From positions 83,024 through 147,023 of the forward strand of contig UBNQ01000033.1 in NCBI GenBank assembly GCA_900466875.1: DNA of 64,000 nucleotides, written 5' to 3'. Position numbers and translations under genes: made by a program. Within the stretch, counting starts at the first letter, position 1. Each line of letters starts with the position of its first letter. Positions 34,244 through 44,115 of the stretch are shown here, one piece after another. This DNA is from Hyphomicrobiales bacterium. Its GTDB lineage: Bacteria > Pseudomonadota > Alphaproteobacteria > Rhizobiales > Rhizobiaceae. Below the pieces are notes generated by a model. That model saw nothing but the letters and a program-made list of their open reading frames with translations, was not told the DNA's origin and made no database searches.

Positions 34244-35152
34244 CTATATGTCTGCCGCATCAAGATGGAGTCCTCTCGCCTCATGCAGCAGGGCGGAGAC
34301 CAGCGGGGTAAACGGCTCCCGATACGGCGCGACGAGCCCCACCATGTGTTTGGCTTCCGGCTCCACGATAGGGATCACCCGAAGCCCCTGCGTGAAACCG
34401 AAGGATTGGGCGACATTGCGCGGCATGATGCTGGCCCAACGCCCGGTCGCCACATGCGACAGCAGCACGACCATCGAATTCGACTCCAGCATCGGCGTGA
34501 TCGACACACCCGCATTGGCCAGATGCTCGTTGATGATCCGCCGGTTCTGCATGTCCGGCGTCAGCAGGCACAGCCGCATATCCGCCATCTCCGCCCAGCT
34601 GACATTGTCCCGGTCGGCATGAGGCGTCCCTTCCGCCGTTACCAGCGTATAATTCTCTGAATAAAGCGGAACGCTGGTCACACGACCGAGCGGTTCATTG
34701 TCCAGATAGGTGATCCCGGCATCGATCTCGAAATCGTCGAGCTGCGAAAGCACCTGCAGCGAGTTGCGCGAGACGACCGAGAAGGTCACGTTCGGATGTT
34801 TTTCCTGAAATGGCTGCGTCAGCCGTGGCACCATGGCAAGCGCGGTGGGAATGACAGCGAGCCGGATATGCCCTGCCAGCCCCTTGCGCGCCGCCCGCAT
34901 TTCCTCGCGCATCGTGCGGGTATCGCCGACGATGCGTTTGGCCCATTCCAGAACCCGCTGCCCTTCCGGCGTCAGCCCCTGATACCGGGACCCGCGCACC
35001 ACCAGTTGCACGCCGAGCTGCTCTTCCAGATGGCGAATGGCGGCAGACAGCGAAGGCTGGGCAATGCCGCACTCTTCCGCGGCACGTCCGAAATGACCTT
35101 CCCGCGCCAGAACGATGAAGAATTCCAACTTGTCGATCATCTCGGCGCCCAC
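34244..35152 (-). CDS. LysR-family transcriptional regulator, fds-locus type
   Basis: A 302-residue LysR regulator with an N-terminal winged helix-turn-helix (about 6-65; GHFGRAAEECGIAQPSLSAAIRHLE) and a periplasmic-binding-like effector domain. From memory the sequence resembles regulators that sit divergently to NAD-dependent formate dehydrogenase (fdsGBA) operons in rhizobia. Here the divergent neighbour position holds a flavin reductase gene instead. fdhD lies 114 bp downstream. GGAG-like signals are weak; MGAEMIDK or MIDK could be the start. Confidence 0.9.
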   Translation of the reverse strand: MGAEMIDKLEFFIVLAREGHFGRAAEECGIAQPSLSAAIRHLEEQLGVQLVVRGSRYQGLTPEGQRVLEWAKRIVGDTRTMREEMRAARKGLAGHIRLAVIPTALAMVPRLTQPFQEKHPNVTFSVVSRNSLQVLSQLDDFEIDAGITYLDNEPLGRVTSVPLYSENYTLVTAEGTPHADRDNVSWAEMADMRLCLLTPDMQNRRIINEHLANAGVSITPMLESNSMVVLLSHVATGRWASIMPRNVAQSFGFTQGLRVIPIVEPEAKHMVGLVAPYREPFTPLVSALLHEARGLHLDAADI

Positions 35153-35201
35153 ACTTCCTGCTTCCGATCGTGCAGCGGCTTGGTGCCCGACTGCTTCCCG
35201 A

Positions 35202-35837
35202 TCATAATTTCGGCGTCAGCATGTCGAAACGGTCGCGGATGGTCGAGCAGGTATTCCCGCCGAGCCGCGCGATGGCGTCTATACCCGCCGGATCGACATG
35301 TAGATTTTCGTCGACGATCCCCTCGCCGTAATGCGCGTAGATAATTTCCCCCAGAATGATCTGCCGTGACTTGCCGAGTTCAAGCGTCACATGCCGGCGG
35401 CATTCGAAGGCGGCAGGTGCTTCCTTGATATAAGGCGAGGCAACCTTCGTACCGGGCATTGCGGTCAGCCCGGCTTCCTTCATCTCGTCCACGCCACGCG
35501 GATATTTCGATCCGCAGACATGCATCGCTTCTGCAATCGCGAACGAGACGATGTTGACGGTGAACACTTCCGTCATGCGGATATTATGGCCGGTATCCTT
35601 GAACGACATGTCCGCATTGTTCTCCACACCGATGGCGAGGATGGGCGGATCGGCGGACAGGCAGTTGAAAAAACTGAAGGGCGCCGCATTGAAGCCCCCG
35701 TTTTCATCGACCGTCGTCACCAGCGCGACCGGCCGGGGAATGATCGTGCCGATCATCAGCTTATAGCGTTCACGCGCTGATAGAGCGGTGAAGTCGAATT
35801 CTCTGTAGTCAGCCTCGATGCTGGAAGCGGAATCCAT
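35202..35837 (-). CDS. Flavin reductase-like FMN-binding protein
   Basis: A 211-residue protein of the DIM6/NTAB (split-barrel flavin reductase) family. The N-terminal part TIIPRPVALVTTVDENGGFNAAPFSFF is the FMN-binding signature, and RHVTLELGKSRQIILGEI follows. Such proteins use FMN for reductase or unknown redox roles. It is oriented like the LysR gene, 49 bp upstream of it. Confidence 0.9.
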   Translation of the reverse strand: MDSASSIEADYREFDFTALSARERYKLMIGTIIPRPVALVTTVDENGGFNAAPFSFFNCLSADPPILAIGVENNADMSFKDTGHNIRMTEVFTVNIVSFAIAEAMHVCGSKYPRGVDEMKEAGLTAMPGTKVASPYIKEAPAAFECRRHVTLELGKSRQIILGEIIYAHYGEGIVDENLHVDPAGIDAIARLGGNTCSTIRDRFDMLTPKL

Positions 35838-35969
35838 GTTTATTCGTATGTCCTCTGCCTGCGATCATGCAACCGGCCACGGCCTCCCGCAGCGCCCGAC
35901 ATTACGATCGGTGCTATCCTCACACAGGCAGATTGGCTGTATCTTTACCGCGCAGTCAATGCGCGACGA

Positions 35970-36902
35970 TCAGAGTCCGAGCGAGTTCGACAGATCCTTC
36001 AACATCCGGGCACCGCGCTGCAACGCCTCGAATTCACTCTTGTCCAGATCGGGCAGAAGATCAGCCGTCACGCCCCGAGCGCCCACCACACGCGGCAACG
36101 ACAAAGTCACATTGTCGACGCCGGCGACATGTTCGGTCAGGATCGAAACGGAAAGCACCGATCCTTCATCCCGCGTGATGGACCTGACAATCCGGGCAAT
36201 ACCGGCGCCGATCCCGTAATAGGTGGCGCCCTTGCCCTCGATGATCTTGTAGGCGGCATTGCGCACGTCGTGATCGATAGCCTTGCGCACATCCTCGGTG
36301 ATCGGGCGGCCGAGCTGTGCGGCAAACGAGACGAGGTCGGCCGAACCGGCAACCGCCCCCGACCATGCAAGCACTTCGCTATCCCCATGTTCACCGATCA
36401 CGAAGGCGGGAATGGACTGCGGCGAGATTTCGATATGACGCGCGAGCAGGCTGCGGAAGCGCGCCGTATCAAGGATCGTCCCAGAACCGATCACCCGGTG
36501 CCGCGGCAGGCCGGAAATCTTTGCCGCGATATGGGTGATGATATCGACGGGATTGGCCGCGACGAGCAGGATGGGATCAGGCACGACCGCCAGGATCTCG
36601 CTGACGATGCTGCGGATGACGACGGCATTGCGCTCCAGAAGTTCGAGCCGGCTCTCCCCCGGACGCTGCCCGACGCCGGCGGAAAGAACCACGATCCCGG
36701 CACCGGCCAGATCAGCATATCCGCCGGCCCTCACCCGCGTAGCGGACATGAACGGCACGGCATGCGAGATATCCTCGGCCTGCGCCACCGCCAGGGCCTC
36801 GTTCTTGTCCACGAACACGATCTCGTTGGCATAACCCGCAATCGCGAGCGCAAACCCCGCCGAACTGCCCACCATGCCCGCACCGACAATGCCTATCTTC
36901 AT
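35970..36902 (-). CDS. L-lactate dehydrogenase (LDH/MDH superfamily)
   Basis: A 310-residue NAD-dependent 2-hydroxyacid dehydrogenase. The Rossmann motif GAGMVGSS is at residues 7-14, NPVDIIT is conserved, and the catalytic H is in IGEHGDSEVLAW. The substrate-loop sequence GQRPGESR, with Q before R, is the lactate dehydrogenase type, whereas malate dehydrogenases have R there. ATG 36902 has GGAG 8 nt upstream, which excludes the longer frame from 36932. It is the last gene of the LysR-linked catabolic cluster. Confidence 0.88.
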   Translation of the reverse strand: MKIGIVGAGMVGSSAGFALAIAGYANEIVFVDKNEALAVAQAEDISHAVPFMSATRVRAGGYADLAGAGIVVLSAGVGQRPGESRLELLERNAVVIRSIVSEILAVVPDPILLVAANPVDIITHIAAKISGLPRHRVIGSGTILDTARFRSLLARHIEISPQSIPAFVIGEHGDSEVLAWSGAVAGSADLVSFAAQLGRPITEDVRKAIDHDVRNAAYKIIEGKGATYYGIGAGIARIVRSITRDEGSVLSVSILTEHVAGVDNVTLSLPRVVGARGVTADLLPDLDKSEFEALQRGARMLKDLSNSLGL

Positions 36903-36963
36903 CGCAATAACTCCATGAAATTGCCAAACCATAGCAGGTCGGCATCATGGCGCCATGGCGAAA

Positions 36964-38088
36964 TCAGCCGATCCGTGTGGCCTTAAGACGCTCCTCGTCC
37001 AGCACGACGCCAAGCCCCGGCGCATCGCCCAAGTCCAGCCAGCCATTGCTGTGCGTAAGCGGCGCGGCCATCGGATAATCCCGCCGTGCCTCGCTCCATT
37101 CGGGATTGTCGTAGGGGTATTCGAGAAAGGGTGCATCCCCCACACCGGCCGTCAAATGCGCATTGGCAAGCACGCCGATTCCGTTCGTCCAGCTGTGCGG
37201 CGTGAACATCACGCCTGCCTCCCGCGCCTGATAGACAAGCCGCCGACAACCGGTAATTCCGCCCACCAACGCCACATCCGGCTGGATCACGTCGAAGGCA
37301 CGCTCTTCGATGATATCGCGGAATTCATGAAGCTCGCGGGTCATCTCCCCACCGGCGATCCTGACCGGGGTCGCCTCTTTCAACGCCTTCATCCCCTTCC
37401 TGTCGGCGCGGAACAGCGGCTCCTCCATCCAGTAAATGCCGAGCTTTTCCAATTCCCAGGCGACAGCCAACGCATCCTTGAATGTCCAGGGCAGCGTCGT
37501 ATCCCACGGCATGCGCCAGCCCTGGTTACAATCGACCATCAGCTCAAGACGGTCGCCGACCCGCGCCCTGATCGCCTCCAATGCCTTCACGTCATCCCGC
37601 CAACCGTTCCGCCCGCCGGCCGACGAAGAAAACCGCACCTTCATCGCCGGAAAACCCTCGTCGACATAACGCTCCGCCTGATCGGCCATATCGGACGGGT
37701 CTCGCAGCACACCGGATGACGCATAAAGCCTCACCCTGTCAGACCGCCCACCGAGCATGCGCCACACCGGTTCCCCGGTGATCTTGCCCGACAGGTCCCA
37801 GAGCGCCAGATCCAGCGGCCAGCAGCGGCCATAGTGGAAATTGATATGCGAAAGCACCTCGTAATGCCGTTCCAGATGCCGCGGGTCTTGCCCGATAAAC
37901 AGATCCTCATGCCCTTCAAAACCCTTCATCAGGTCTCCCGAGCCGATCCCCTCGCGCCCTTCGTCATCCCGAACCCTGACGATCGTCGCATCGAAATTGA
38001 GCCGCGCCCGCCCGTCCCAGCTCGCCTTGAACGGCGGATCAAGAGGAAGGCGGTGATGGGTGATCTCGATGGATGTGATACGGCTCAT
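36964..38088 (-). CDS. Enolase-superfamily (mandelate racemase/muconate lactonizing) enzyme
   Basis: A 374-residue enzyme. The N-terminal capping domain is at about 1-115; the barrel has catalytic K-x-R in AMKVRFS, metal ligands D (LMVDCNQGW), E (WMEEPL) and E (IAGGEMT), and a histidine in TPHSWTNG, a layout like acid-sugar dehydratases of the mandelate racemase group. The substrate cannot be read from sequence. ATG 38088 (MSRITSIEIT) is chosen over the extension to 38151, which runs into a dispersed repeat. Confidence 0.9.
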   Translation of the reverse strand: MSRITSIEITHHRLPLDPPFKASWDGRARLNFDATIVRVRDDEGREGIGSGDLMKGFEGHEDLFIGQDPRHLERHYEVLSHINFHYGRCWPLDLALWDLSGKITGEPVWRMLGGRSDRVRLYASSGVLRDPSDMADQAERYVDEGFPAMKVRFSSSAGGRNGWRDDVKALEAIRARVGDRLELMVDCNQGWRMPWDTTLPWTFKDALAVAWELEKLGIYWMEEPLFRADRKGMKALKEATPVRIAGGEMTRELHEFRDIIEERAFDVIQPDVALVGGITGCRRLVYQAREAGVMFTPHSWTNGIGVLANAHLTAGVGDAPFLEYPYDNPEWSEARRDYPMAAPLTHSNGWLDLGDAPGLGVVLDEERLKATRIG

Positions 38089-38142
38089 GGGTTCTCTTCC
38101 CTGCTTTAGTTTCCAGGCATGCCGCAAACTGAGGTCGGCGCG

Positions 38143-38302
38143 GCCCCTCATCAGCCTGCCGGCACCTTCTCCCCGTTCTCACGGGGAGAAGGACACGAGC
38201 TGCAAACTTCTCTGTCCCTCGCCAGCAATGAGCATGGCACGTCCCCTCGTCCCGTTTAAGGGGAGAGGTGGAGAGCAGCTCGCTGCTCTCTGGGTGAGGG
38301 GC
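38143..38302. repeat. RIME-like dispersed palindromic element, copy 1
   Basis: A 160-bp intergenic element bounded by the inverted repeat GCCCCTCA/TGAGGGGC. It contains internal hairpins, one reading CTTCTCCCCG then CGGGGAGAAG. A second copy with the same ends and much of the same interior lies at 63827-63962. Elements of this kind are frequent in rhizobial intergenic DNA (RIME). It separates the aldehyde dehydrogenase gene from the enolase-superfamily gene. Confidence 0.85.
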
Positions 38303-38332
38303 AGACCTCACGGAGGGCGAAGCCTCAATCGC

Positions 38333-39832
38333 TCACCCGAACTGCTGCCAGATCGTCTTGTAGTCGCAATATTTGTCGATCGCGTGCACCGAGCGGTCGC
38401 GCCCGAAACCGGATTGCTTGAAACCTCCGAACGGCGTTGCAAAATTCGACATGTCATAGGTGTTGATCCACACCGTACCCGCATGCAGCGCTTCGGAAAA
38501 CCGATGCGCCCGGTCCATGTCCCTGGTGAACACCGCCCCGGCAAGCCCGTAGATCGTATCATTGGCAAGCCTCAGCGCCTCTTCCTCCGTCTCGAAAGGG
38601 ATCACCGCCAGAACCGGCCCGAAGATTTCCTGCCGGGCGAGGCTCATGTCGTTGGTCATGTCGACGAACACGCCGGGCGAAATGTAATAACCGCCAGTGT
38701 CCGACATCACCCGCTCGGCGCCGAAGACACGCCTTGCGCCCTCCGTCTCACCGGCCTCGATCATGCCGAGCACTTTCGCCATATGCGCGTCTTCGATCAG
38801 CGCGCCGATCTGCGCCGATGGCTCGAACGGATGCGCCAGCGCGATATCGCTCTTCGTCACCGCCTCGATCTTCTCGATCAGCCTGTCCTGAACCGAGCGC
38901 TGCACCAGAAGCCGTGTCGAGGCATGGCAGGTCTCGCCGGAATTGTAGAAACAGCCCCAGGCGACGGCGGATGCCGCCGCATCGAGATCGGCATCCTCGA
39001 ACACGACCAGCGGCGACTTGCCGCCGAGTTCCAGCGCCACGCGCTTGACGTTGGATTGCGCCGCATAACCCATGATCAGTTTACCGACCTCCGTGGATCC
39101 GGTAAAGGCGATCATGTCGACATCCATATGCAGCGCCAACGGCTTGCCCACCTCCTCGCCGTAACCGGTGACGACATTCAGCACACCCGCCGGAAGCCCC
39201 GCCTCGACGGCCAGCGCCGCCAGCCTGATCGCAGACAGCGAGGATTGTTCAGCCGGTTTCAGCACCACGCAATTGCCGGCGGCAATCGCCGGACCGAGCT
39301 TCCAGGCATCGATGATCATCGGATAATTCCAGGGCGTGATCGCCCCGATGACCCCGAGCGGAACCTTGCGCACCAATGCCCGCGCGGTCGGCCCGGTCGG
39401 CGCGATCTCGTCATACAGCTTGTCGATCATCTCGGCGTAGAACTGGATACCGTCGGCGCAGAGTCGCACATCGACATTGAGAGACGCCAGAACCGGCTTG
39501 CCGACATCGAGCGTTTCCAACATCGCCAGTTCCTCGCCATGCACGCGTATCAGCTCGGCCCATCGCAGCATGATCTTCTTCTTTTCCAGCGGCTCCTTGT
39601 TCCGCCAGATGCCACTTTCGAACGCCGCCCTGGCGCAAGCGACCGCCGCATCGATATCGGCAGGCCCGCCACGCGCTAAAACGGCGCCAGGTTTTCCATC
39701 CATCGGCCGAATGCGGGTAAAGGTCTCGCCGGACAATGCATCTCGATAACCACCGTCGGTGAAATGCCGGCCTTCGAGCTTGAGCGACGAGAGCACGTTT
39801 TCCCAGTATTCACGGCTATAGGTCTTGGTCAT
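38333..39832 (-). CDS. Aldehyde dehydrogenase family protein
   Basis: A 499-residue NAD(P)-dependent enzyme that oxidises an aldehyde to an acid. The NAD-binding motif ITPWNYP is near residue 160, ELGGKSP near 267, and the catalytic cysteine is in YNSGETCHAS near 300, where GETC replaces the more common GQxC. Overall it resembles gamma-aminobutyraldehyde or betaine aldehyde dehydrogenases. It lies 12 bp after the iron-type alcohol dehydrogenase gene, which suggests alcohol-to-acid conversion in two steps. Confidence 0.93.
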   Translation of the reverse strand: MTKTYSREYWENVLSSLKLEGRHFTDGGYRDALSGETFTRIRPMDGKPGAVLARGGPADIDAAVACARAAFESGIWRNKEPLEKKKIMLRWAELIRVHGEELAMLETLDVGKPVLASLNVDVRLCADGIQFYAEMIDKLYDEIAPTGPTARALVRKVPLGVIGAITPWNYPMIIDAWKLGPAIAAGNCVVLKPAEQSSLSAIRLAALAVEAGLPAGVLNVVTGYGEEVGKPLALHMDVDMIAFTGSTEVGKLIMGYAAQSNVKRVALELGGKSPLVVFEDADLDAAASAVAWGCFYNSGETCHASTRLLVQRSVQDRLIEKIEAVTKSDIALAHPFEPSAQIGALIEDAHMAKVLGMIEAGETEGARRVFGAERVMSDTGGYYISPGVFVDMTNDMSLARQEIFGPVLAVIPFETEEEALRLANDTIYGLAGAVFTRDMDRAHRFSEALHAGTVWINTYDMSNFATPFGGFKQSGFGRDRSVHAIDKYCDYKTIWQQFG

Positions 39833-39844
39833 GCGGGCGTCTCC

Positions 39845-41029
39845 TCAAAGCGTTTTCGGCAGCGCCATCATCTTCGCCGCAAAAGCATCGATATCGGCAT
39901 CCGAAACGTCGCGGACCGTCGCGCGCCGCATCGGCTGGTTTTCGGGCGCCCGCATCTCCACGGCCAGATCTTCCGCCGATAAGGCATCGAATGCCTTCGG
40001 CAAGGCCCGCTCCACGCCGCAACGATCCATCAGTTCGGAAACAAACCCCGGCAGCGCTCCGGCATCCTCAAGCCCTATGGCGCGGGCTGCGTCATTGAGG
40101 TCAGCGGTATCGCTGTCGACCAGCCATTCAAGCGTCGCTTCGAAACCCAGCGCCGTTGCAAGCCCATGATGCAGCGGCCCAAGCCCCGCCAGCGCGTGGC
40201 TGATAGTGTGGGCGATCGCCGTACCGCAATTGTCGATCGCGATGCCGGCATAACAGGAGCCGAGCAGCACCTTGCCGCGCGCCTCCAGATTGCCCGGTGC
40301 CCGGACTGCCGCTTCGAGAGAACCTGCCACCAGCCGCATCGCCTCATGTGCATAGAGCTTCGCTCCCATGTGGGCATTGCGATTGGTCGCGGCCTCGAAG
40401 GCGTGAATGAAGGCATCCATGCCGCACCATGCCGTCAGGTTCGGCGGCAGCGAGATCGTCAGTTCGGGATCGAGTAGCACCAGATCGGCCTTGGTCTCCG
40501 GCCCCCAGATCCAGAGTTTTTTTCCCTCCGGCCCGGCGAAAATGTTGGTGGCGGACGTTTCCGACCCCGTCCCCGCCGTGGTCGGCACCATGATCTTCCT
40601 GAGCGGGTTCTTCGGCAATGGATTGGCCGCCAGCGCATAAAACATCGGGTCTTCACCCGATGCACCACAACAGGCCGCCACCTTGGCGATATCGAGCGCC
40701 GATCCGCCGCCGATACCGATCACCAGATCCGCGCCCCTCGCCATGTGGCTCGCCGCCCGCAGATGCGCGATCTTCGGCTCACCGGAAAAATCGGAATAGA
40801 TCCCTGAAGTGACGGCCTTTTGATCCAGCGCAGCACCTATTTCCTCGCCGAGCCCGGACCGGGCAAGAAAGCCATCCATGACGATCATCACGTGACGCGC
40901 GCCATCGAAACGTCTGACGGCGTGGACCAGCCCCTTCGATATGCCGGGACCGAATTGGATTTCAGGAACGAAGGAGGTCGATAATTTCACGCGGCACCGC
41001 CAGAGCGAGTTTATCCGCATAGTCTGCAT
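39845..41029 (-). CDS. Iron-containing (type III) alcohol dehydrogenase
   Basis: A protein of about 394 residues with the NAD-binding GGGSALDIAK, PTTAGTGSE, and the metal-ligand histidines in CGMDAFIHAFEA and HTISHALAG..HHG. The start is uncertain: ATG 41029, ATG 41020 and a GTG at 40990 are all in frame, and none has a strong ribosome-binding site; family members usually begin close to the FVPEIQFGPG segment, which favours the last. It is the first gene of the cluster that continues with aldehyde dehydrogenase, and divergent from a LysR gene. Confidence 0.9.
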   Translation of the reverse strand: MQTMRINSLWRCRVKLSTSFVPEIQFGPGISKGLVHAVRRFDGARHVMIVMDGFLARSGLGEEIGAALDQKAVTSGIYSDFSGEPKIAHLRAASHMARGADLVIGIGGGSALDIAKVAACCGASGEDPMFYALAANPLPKNPLRKIMVPTTAGTGSETSATNIFAGPEGKKLWIWGPETKADLVLLDPELTISLPPNLTAWCGMDAFIHAFEAATNRNAHMGAKLYAHEAMRLVAGSLEAAVRAPGNLEARGKVLLGSCYAGIAIDNCGTAIAHTISHALAGLGPLHHGLATALGFEATLEWLVDSDTADLNDAARAIGLEDAGALPGFVSELMDRCGVERALPKAFDALSAEDLAVEMRAPENQPMRRATVRDVSDADIDAFAAKMMALPKTL

Positions 41030-41086
41030 CACAATCTCAGCGCTTCAAATCCATTGAAATATCGGCATATTCGATGACATCAGATC

Positions 41087-41995
41087 ATGGAGAGCCAGAT
41101 GCTGGATCGCATACCGCTTGAGGCATTCCGGGTGTTCGATGCCGCCTGCCGGTTCATGAATTTTTCCCGCGCCGGGCGGGAACTGCATATCACCCAGGCT
41201 GCCGTCAGCCGCCGCATCCAGGGACTTGAGGAACAGCTCGGGACAAAGCTCTTCACTCGCCGCGGCCGCAACCTGGCCTTGACGCCGGAAGGTGAGCGGC
41301 TGGCCCAGCGGGTTCGCGCCACACTCGACTATCTTGAGGAGAGCCTTGAGCCTTTTCGCGGTGGCGGCCTCGAGACGATATCGATCGCCGCCAGCGGCTC
41401 GGTCTCGCATCTCTGGCTCGCCAAACGCCTCAAGGATTTCGATAACGGCAATCCGTCCGTCTCCGTCCGGCTGTTGACCACGGATGCCCCTTCCGAACTT
41501 GCCTCGGAAGCCAACGATCTGGTCATCCTTTATTCCACCGGCGAACACCCGCGCTGGAACCTGACGCCGCTGATGCAGGAAGTGTTGCGGCCCGTGGCCT
41601 CGCCGGATTTCATCGACAAGCACAGGCTTGACCCGGGCACCATCCGGCCCGAAGACATCGCCCGCCTCGACCTCATCGACTATGAGCGCTTCAACGCCCA
41701 CTGGATCTCGTTTCGCCAATGGTTCGCGCGGCTTCCCGATCCGCCCAGGACACGGATTGTGCCACGCCTCTCCTTCTCCACCTATTCGCTCGCAGTCGAT
41801 GCTGCGCTGCGTGGTGAAGGCGTGACCCTCGGCAGTACCGGCCTCATAGCAGATGAACTGGCCTCGGGTGCACTCGTTGAACTCGGCTCACGGCAACTGG
41901 CCACCGGTTTCGGCTATCACCTCGGCATGCCGCGTTACCGCTCACTGACGCCAGGTGCCGCACGGCTGCACCAGCACCTCCTGTCGGGGATTTAA
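41087..41995 (+). CDS. LysR-family regulator (GcvA-like), divergent to the alcohol dehydrogenase cluster
   Basis: A 302-residue regulator. The helix-turn-helix lies at about 10-70 (NFSRAGRELHITQAAVSRRI), and the effector domain ends in LLSGI. The sequence is of the GcvA group. Only about 57 bp separate it from the divergent alcohol dehydrogenase gene, so it very likely controls that cluster and itself from the shared region. The effector may be the substrate of the pathway. Confidence 0.93.
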   Translation: MESQMLDRIPLEAFRVFDAACRFMNFSRAGRELHITQAAVSRRIQGLEEQLGTKLFTRRGRNLALTPEGERLAQRVRATLDYLEESLEPFRGGGLETISIAASGSVSHLWLAKRLKDFDNGNPSVSVRLLTTDAPSELASEANDLVILYSTGEHPRWNLTPLMQEVLRPVASPDFIDKHRLDPGTIRPEDIARLDLIDYERFNAHWISFRQWFARLPDPPRTRIVPRLSFSTYSLAVDAALRGEGVTLGSTGLIADELASGALVELGSRQLATGFGYHLGMPRYRSLTPGAARLHQHLLSGI

Positions 41996-42021
41996 AGGAG
42001 AGACCGGACACCGCTCTCCTT

Positions 42022-42069
42022 CGTCACCCTCGAGACACCCTCGGGTTAAACCCGAGGGCGAGGATGACG
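42022..42069. repeat. Short palindromic intergenic element (GTCA-CCTCG type)
   Basis: A nested palindrome: outer arms CGTCACCCTCG/CGAGGATGACG (one mismatch) enclose an inner perfect stem CCCTCGGGTT/AACCCGAGGG. It lies between the LysR stop and the atp terminator. Elements of this type are common in rhizobial intergenic DNA; a related one is at 56712-56798. Confidence 0.75.
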
Positions 42070-42086
42070 GCAAGAGACCTTAAAAC

Positions 42087-42113
42087 GTAAAAAGCGGCCC
42101 GTAAGGACCGCTT
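42087..42113 (-). terminator. Rho-independent terminator of the atp operon
   Basis: Read on the minus strand, the stem AAAGCGGTCC/GGGCCGCTTT (one G-U wobble) with the loop TTAC is followed by a T-rich stretch. It starts about 28 bp after the atpC stop codon and ends the ATP synthase transcript. Confidence 0.85.
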
Positions 42114-42140
42114 TCCCAAACCAGGATGTCGTCGCGCAAA

Positions 42141-42548
42141 TCAGGCAGCGACGACGATACCGTTCAGCTGTGTCAGGTCCGTCAGGAACTGCTCCAGCCG
42201 GGTCTTGTGCTCGTCACCGGTCGCCTTGCCGAGTTCGGCCTGCGTCGTGTCGATACGGCGCTGAAGCGTGTCCGAGGTCAATTCGTTGGCCGGGATGGCC
42301 GCGTCCGCCAGAAGCGTGCAGCTGTCCGGCAGGATATCGGCAAAACCGCCGAACACCACGTATTTGTTGACCTGACCGGAGGCGAGCTTGACCGAAACAA
42401 CGCCCGGCTTGATCGTCGTCATGGTCGGCGCGTGTTCGGCAAGGACCGTCATCTCGCCCAGCATGGCCGGGATCACGACTTCGGAAACCTTTTCCGAAAC
42501 GTAGAGGCGCTCGGGCGAAACCAGTTCAAAAATGAAAGCGTCGGCCAT
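42141..42548 (-). CDS. atpC: F1F0 ATP synthase subunit epsilon
   Basis: A 135-residue subunit that links the rotor to the F1 head and inhibits ATP hydrolysis. The N-terminal beta sandwich contains ELVSPERLYVSEKVSEVVIPAMLGEMTVLAEHAPTM, and GGFADILPDSCTLLADAA follows. The C-terminal helices are shorter than in E. coli, as usual in alphaproteobacteria. It is separated from atpD by 113 bp containing a hairpin. Confidence 0.97.
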   Translation of the reverse strand: MADAFIFELVSPERLYVSEKVSEVVIPAMLGEMTVLAEHAPTMTTIKPGVVSVKLASGQVNKYVVFGGFADILPDSCTLLADAAIPANELTSDTLQRRIDTTQAELGKATGDEHKTRLEQFLTDLTQLNGIVVAA

Positions 42549-42625
42549 GAAGGTCCACTTCCCCTTAATTCGCAGGCAATTGGCATGTCCTGCAGAAAAT
42601 CGCGTATCTTATGCAGGAGGAGAGA

Positions 42626-42646
42626 CGCGCCGGATAATTCGGCGCG
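42626..42646 (-). other. Hairpin between atpD and atpC
   Basis: A 7-bp perfect stem CGCGCCG/CGGCGCG with a 7-nt loop, within the 113-bp atpD-atpC spacer. There is no T tract, so it is probably not a full terminator; it might lower atpC expression or protect the upstream mRNA. Confidence 0.45.
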
Positions 42647-42661
42647 CCGTTCCGTCTCGAT

Positions 42662-44092
<1,431 letters not shown>

Positions 44093-44115
44093 GATTCTTA
44101 CCCTCTTCTTTTCGG

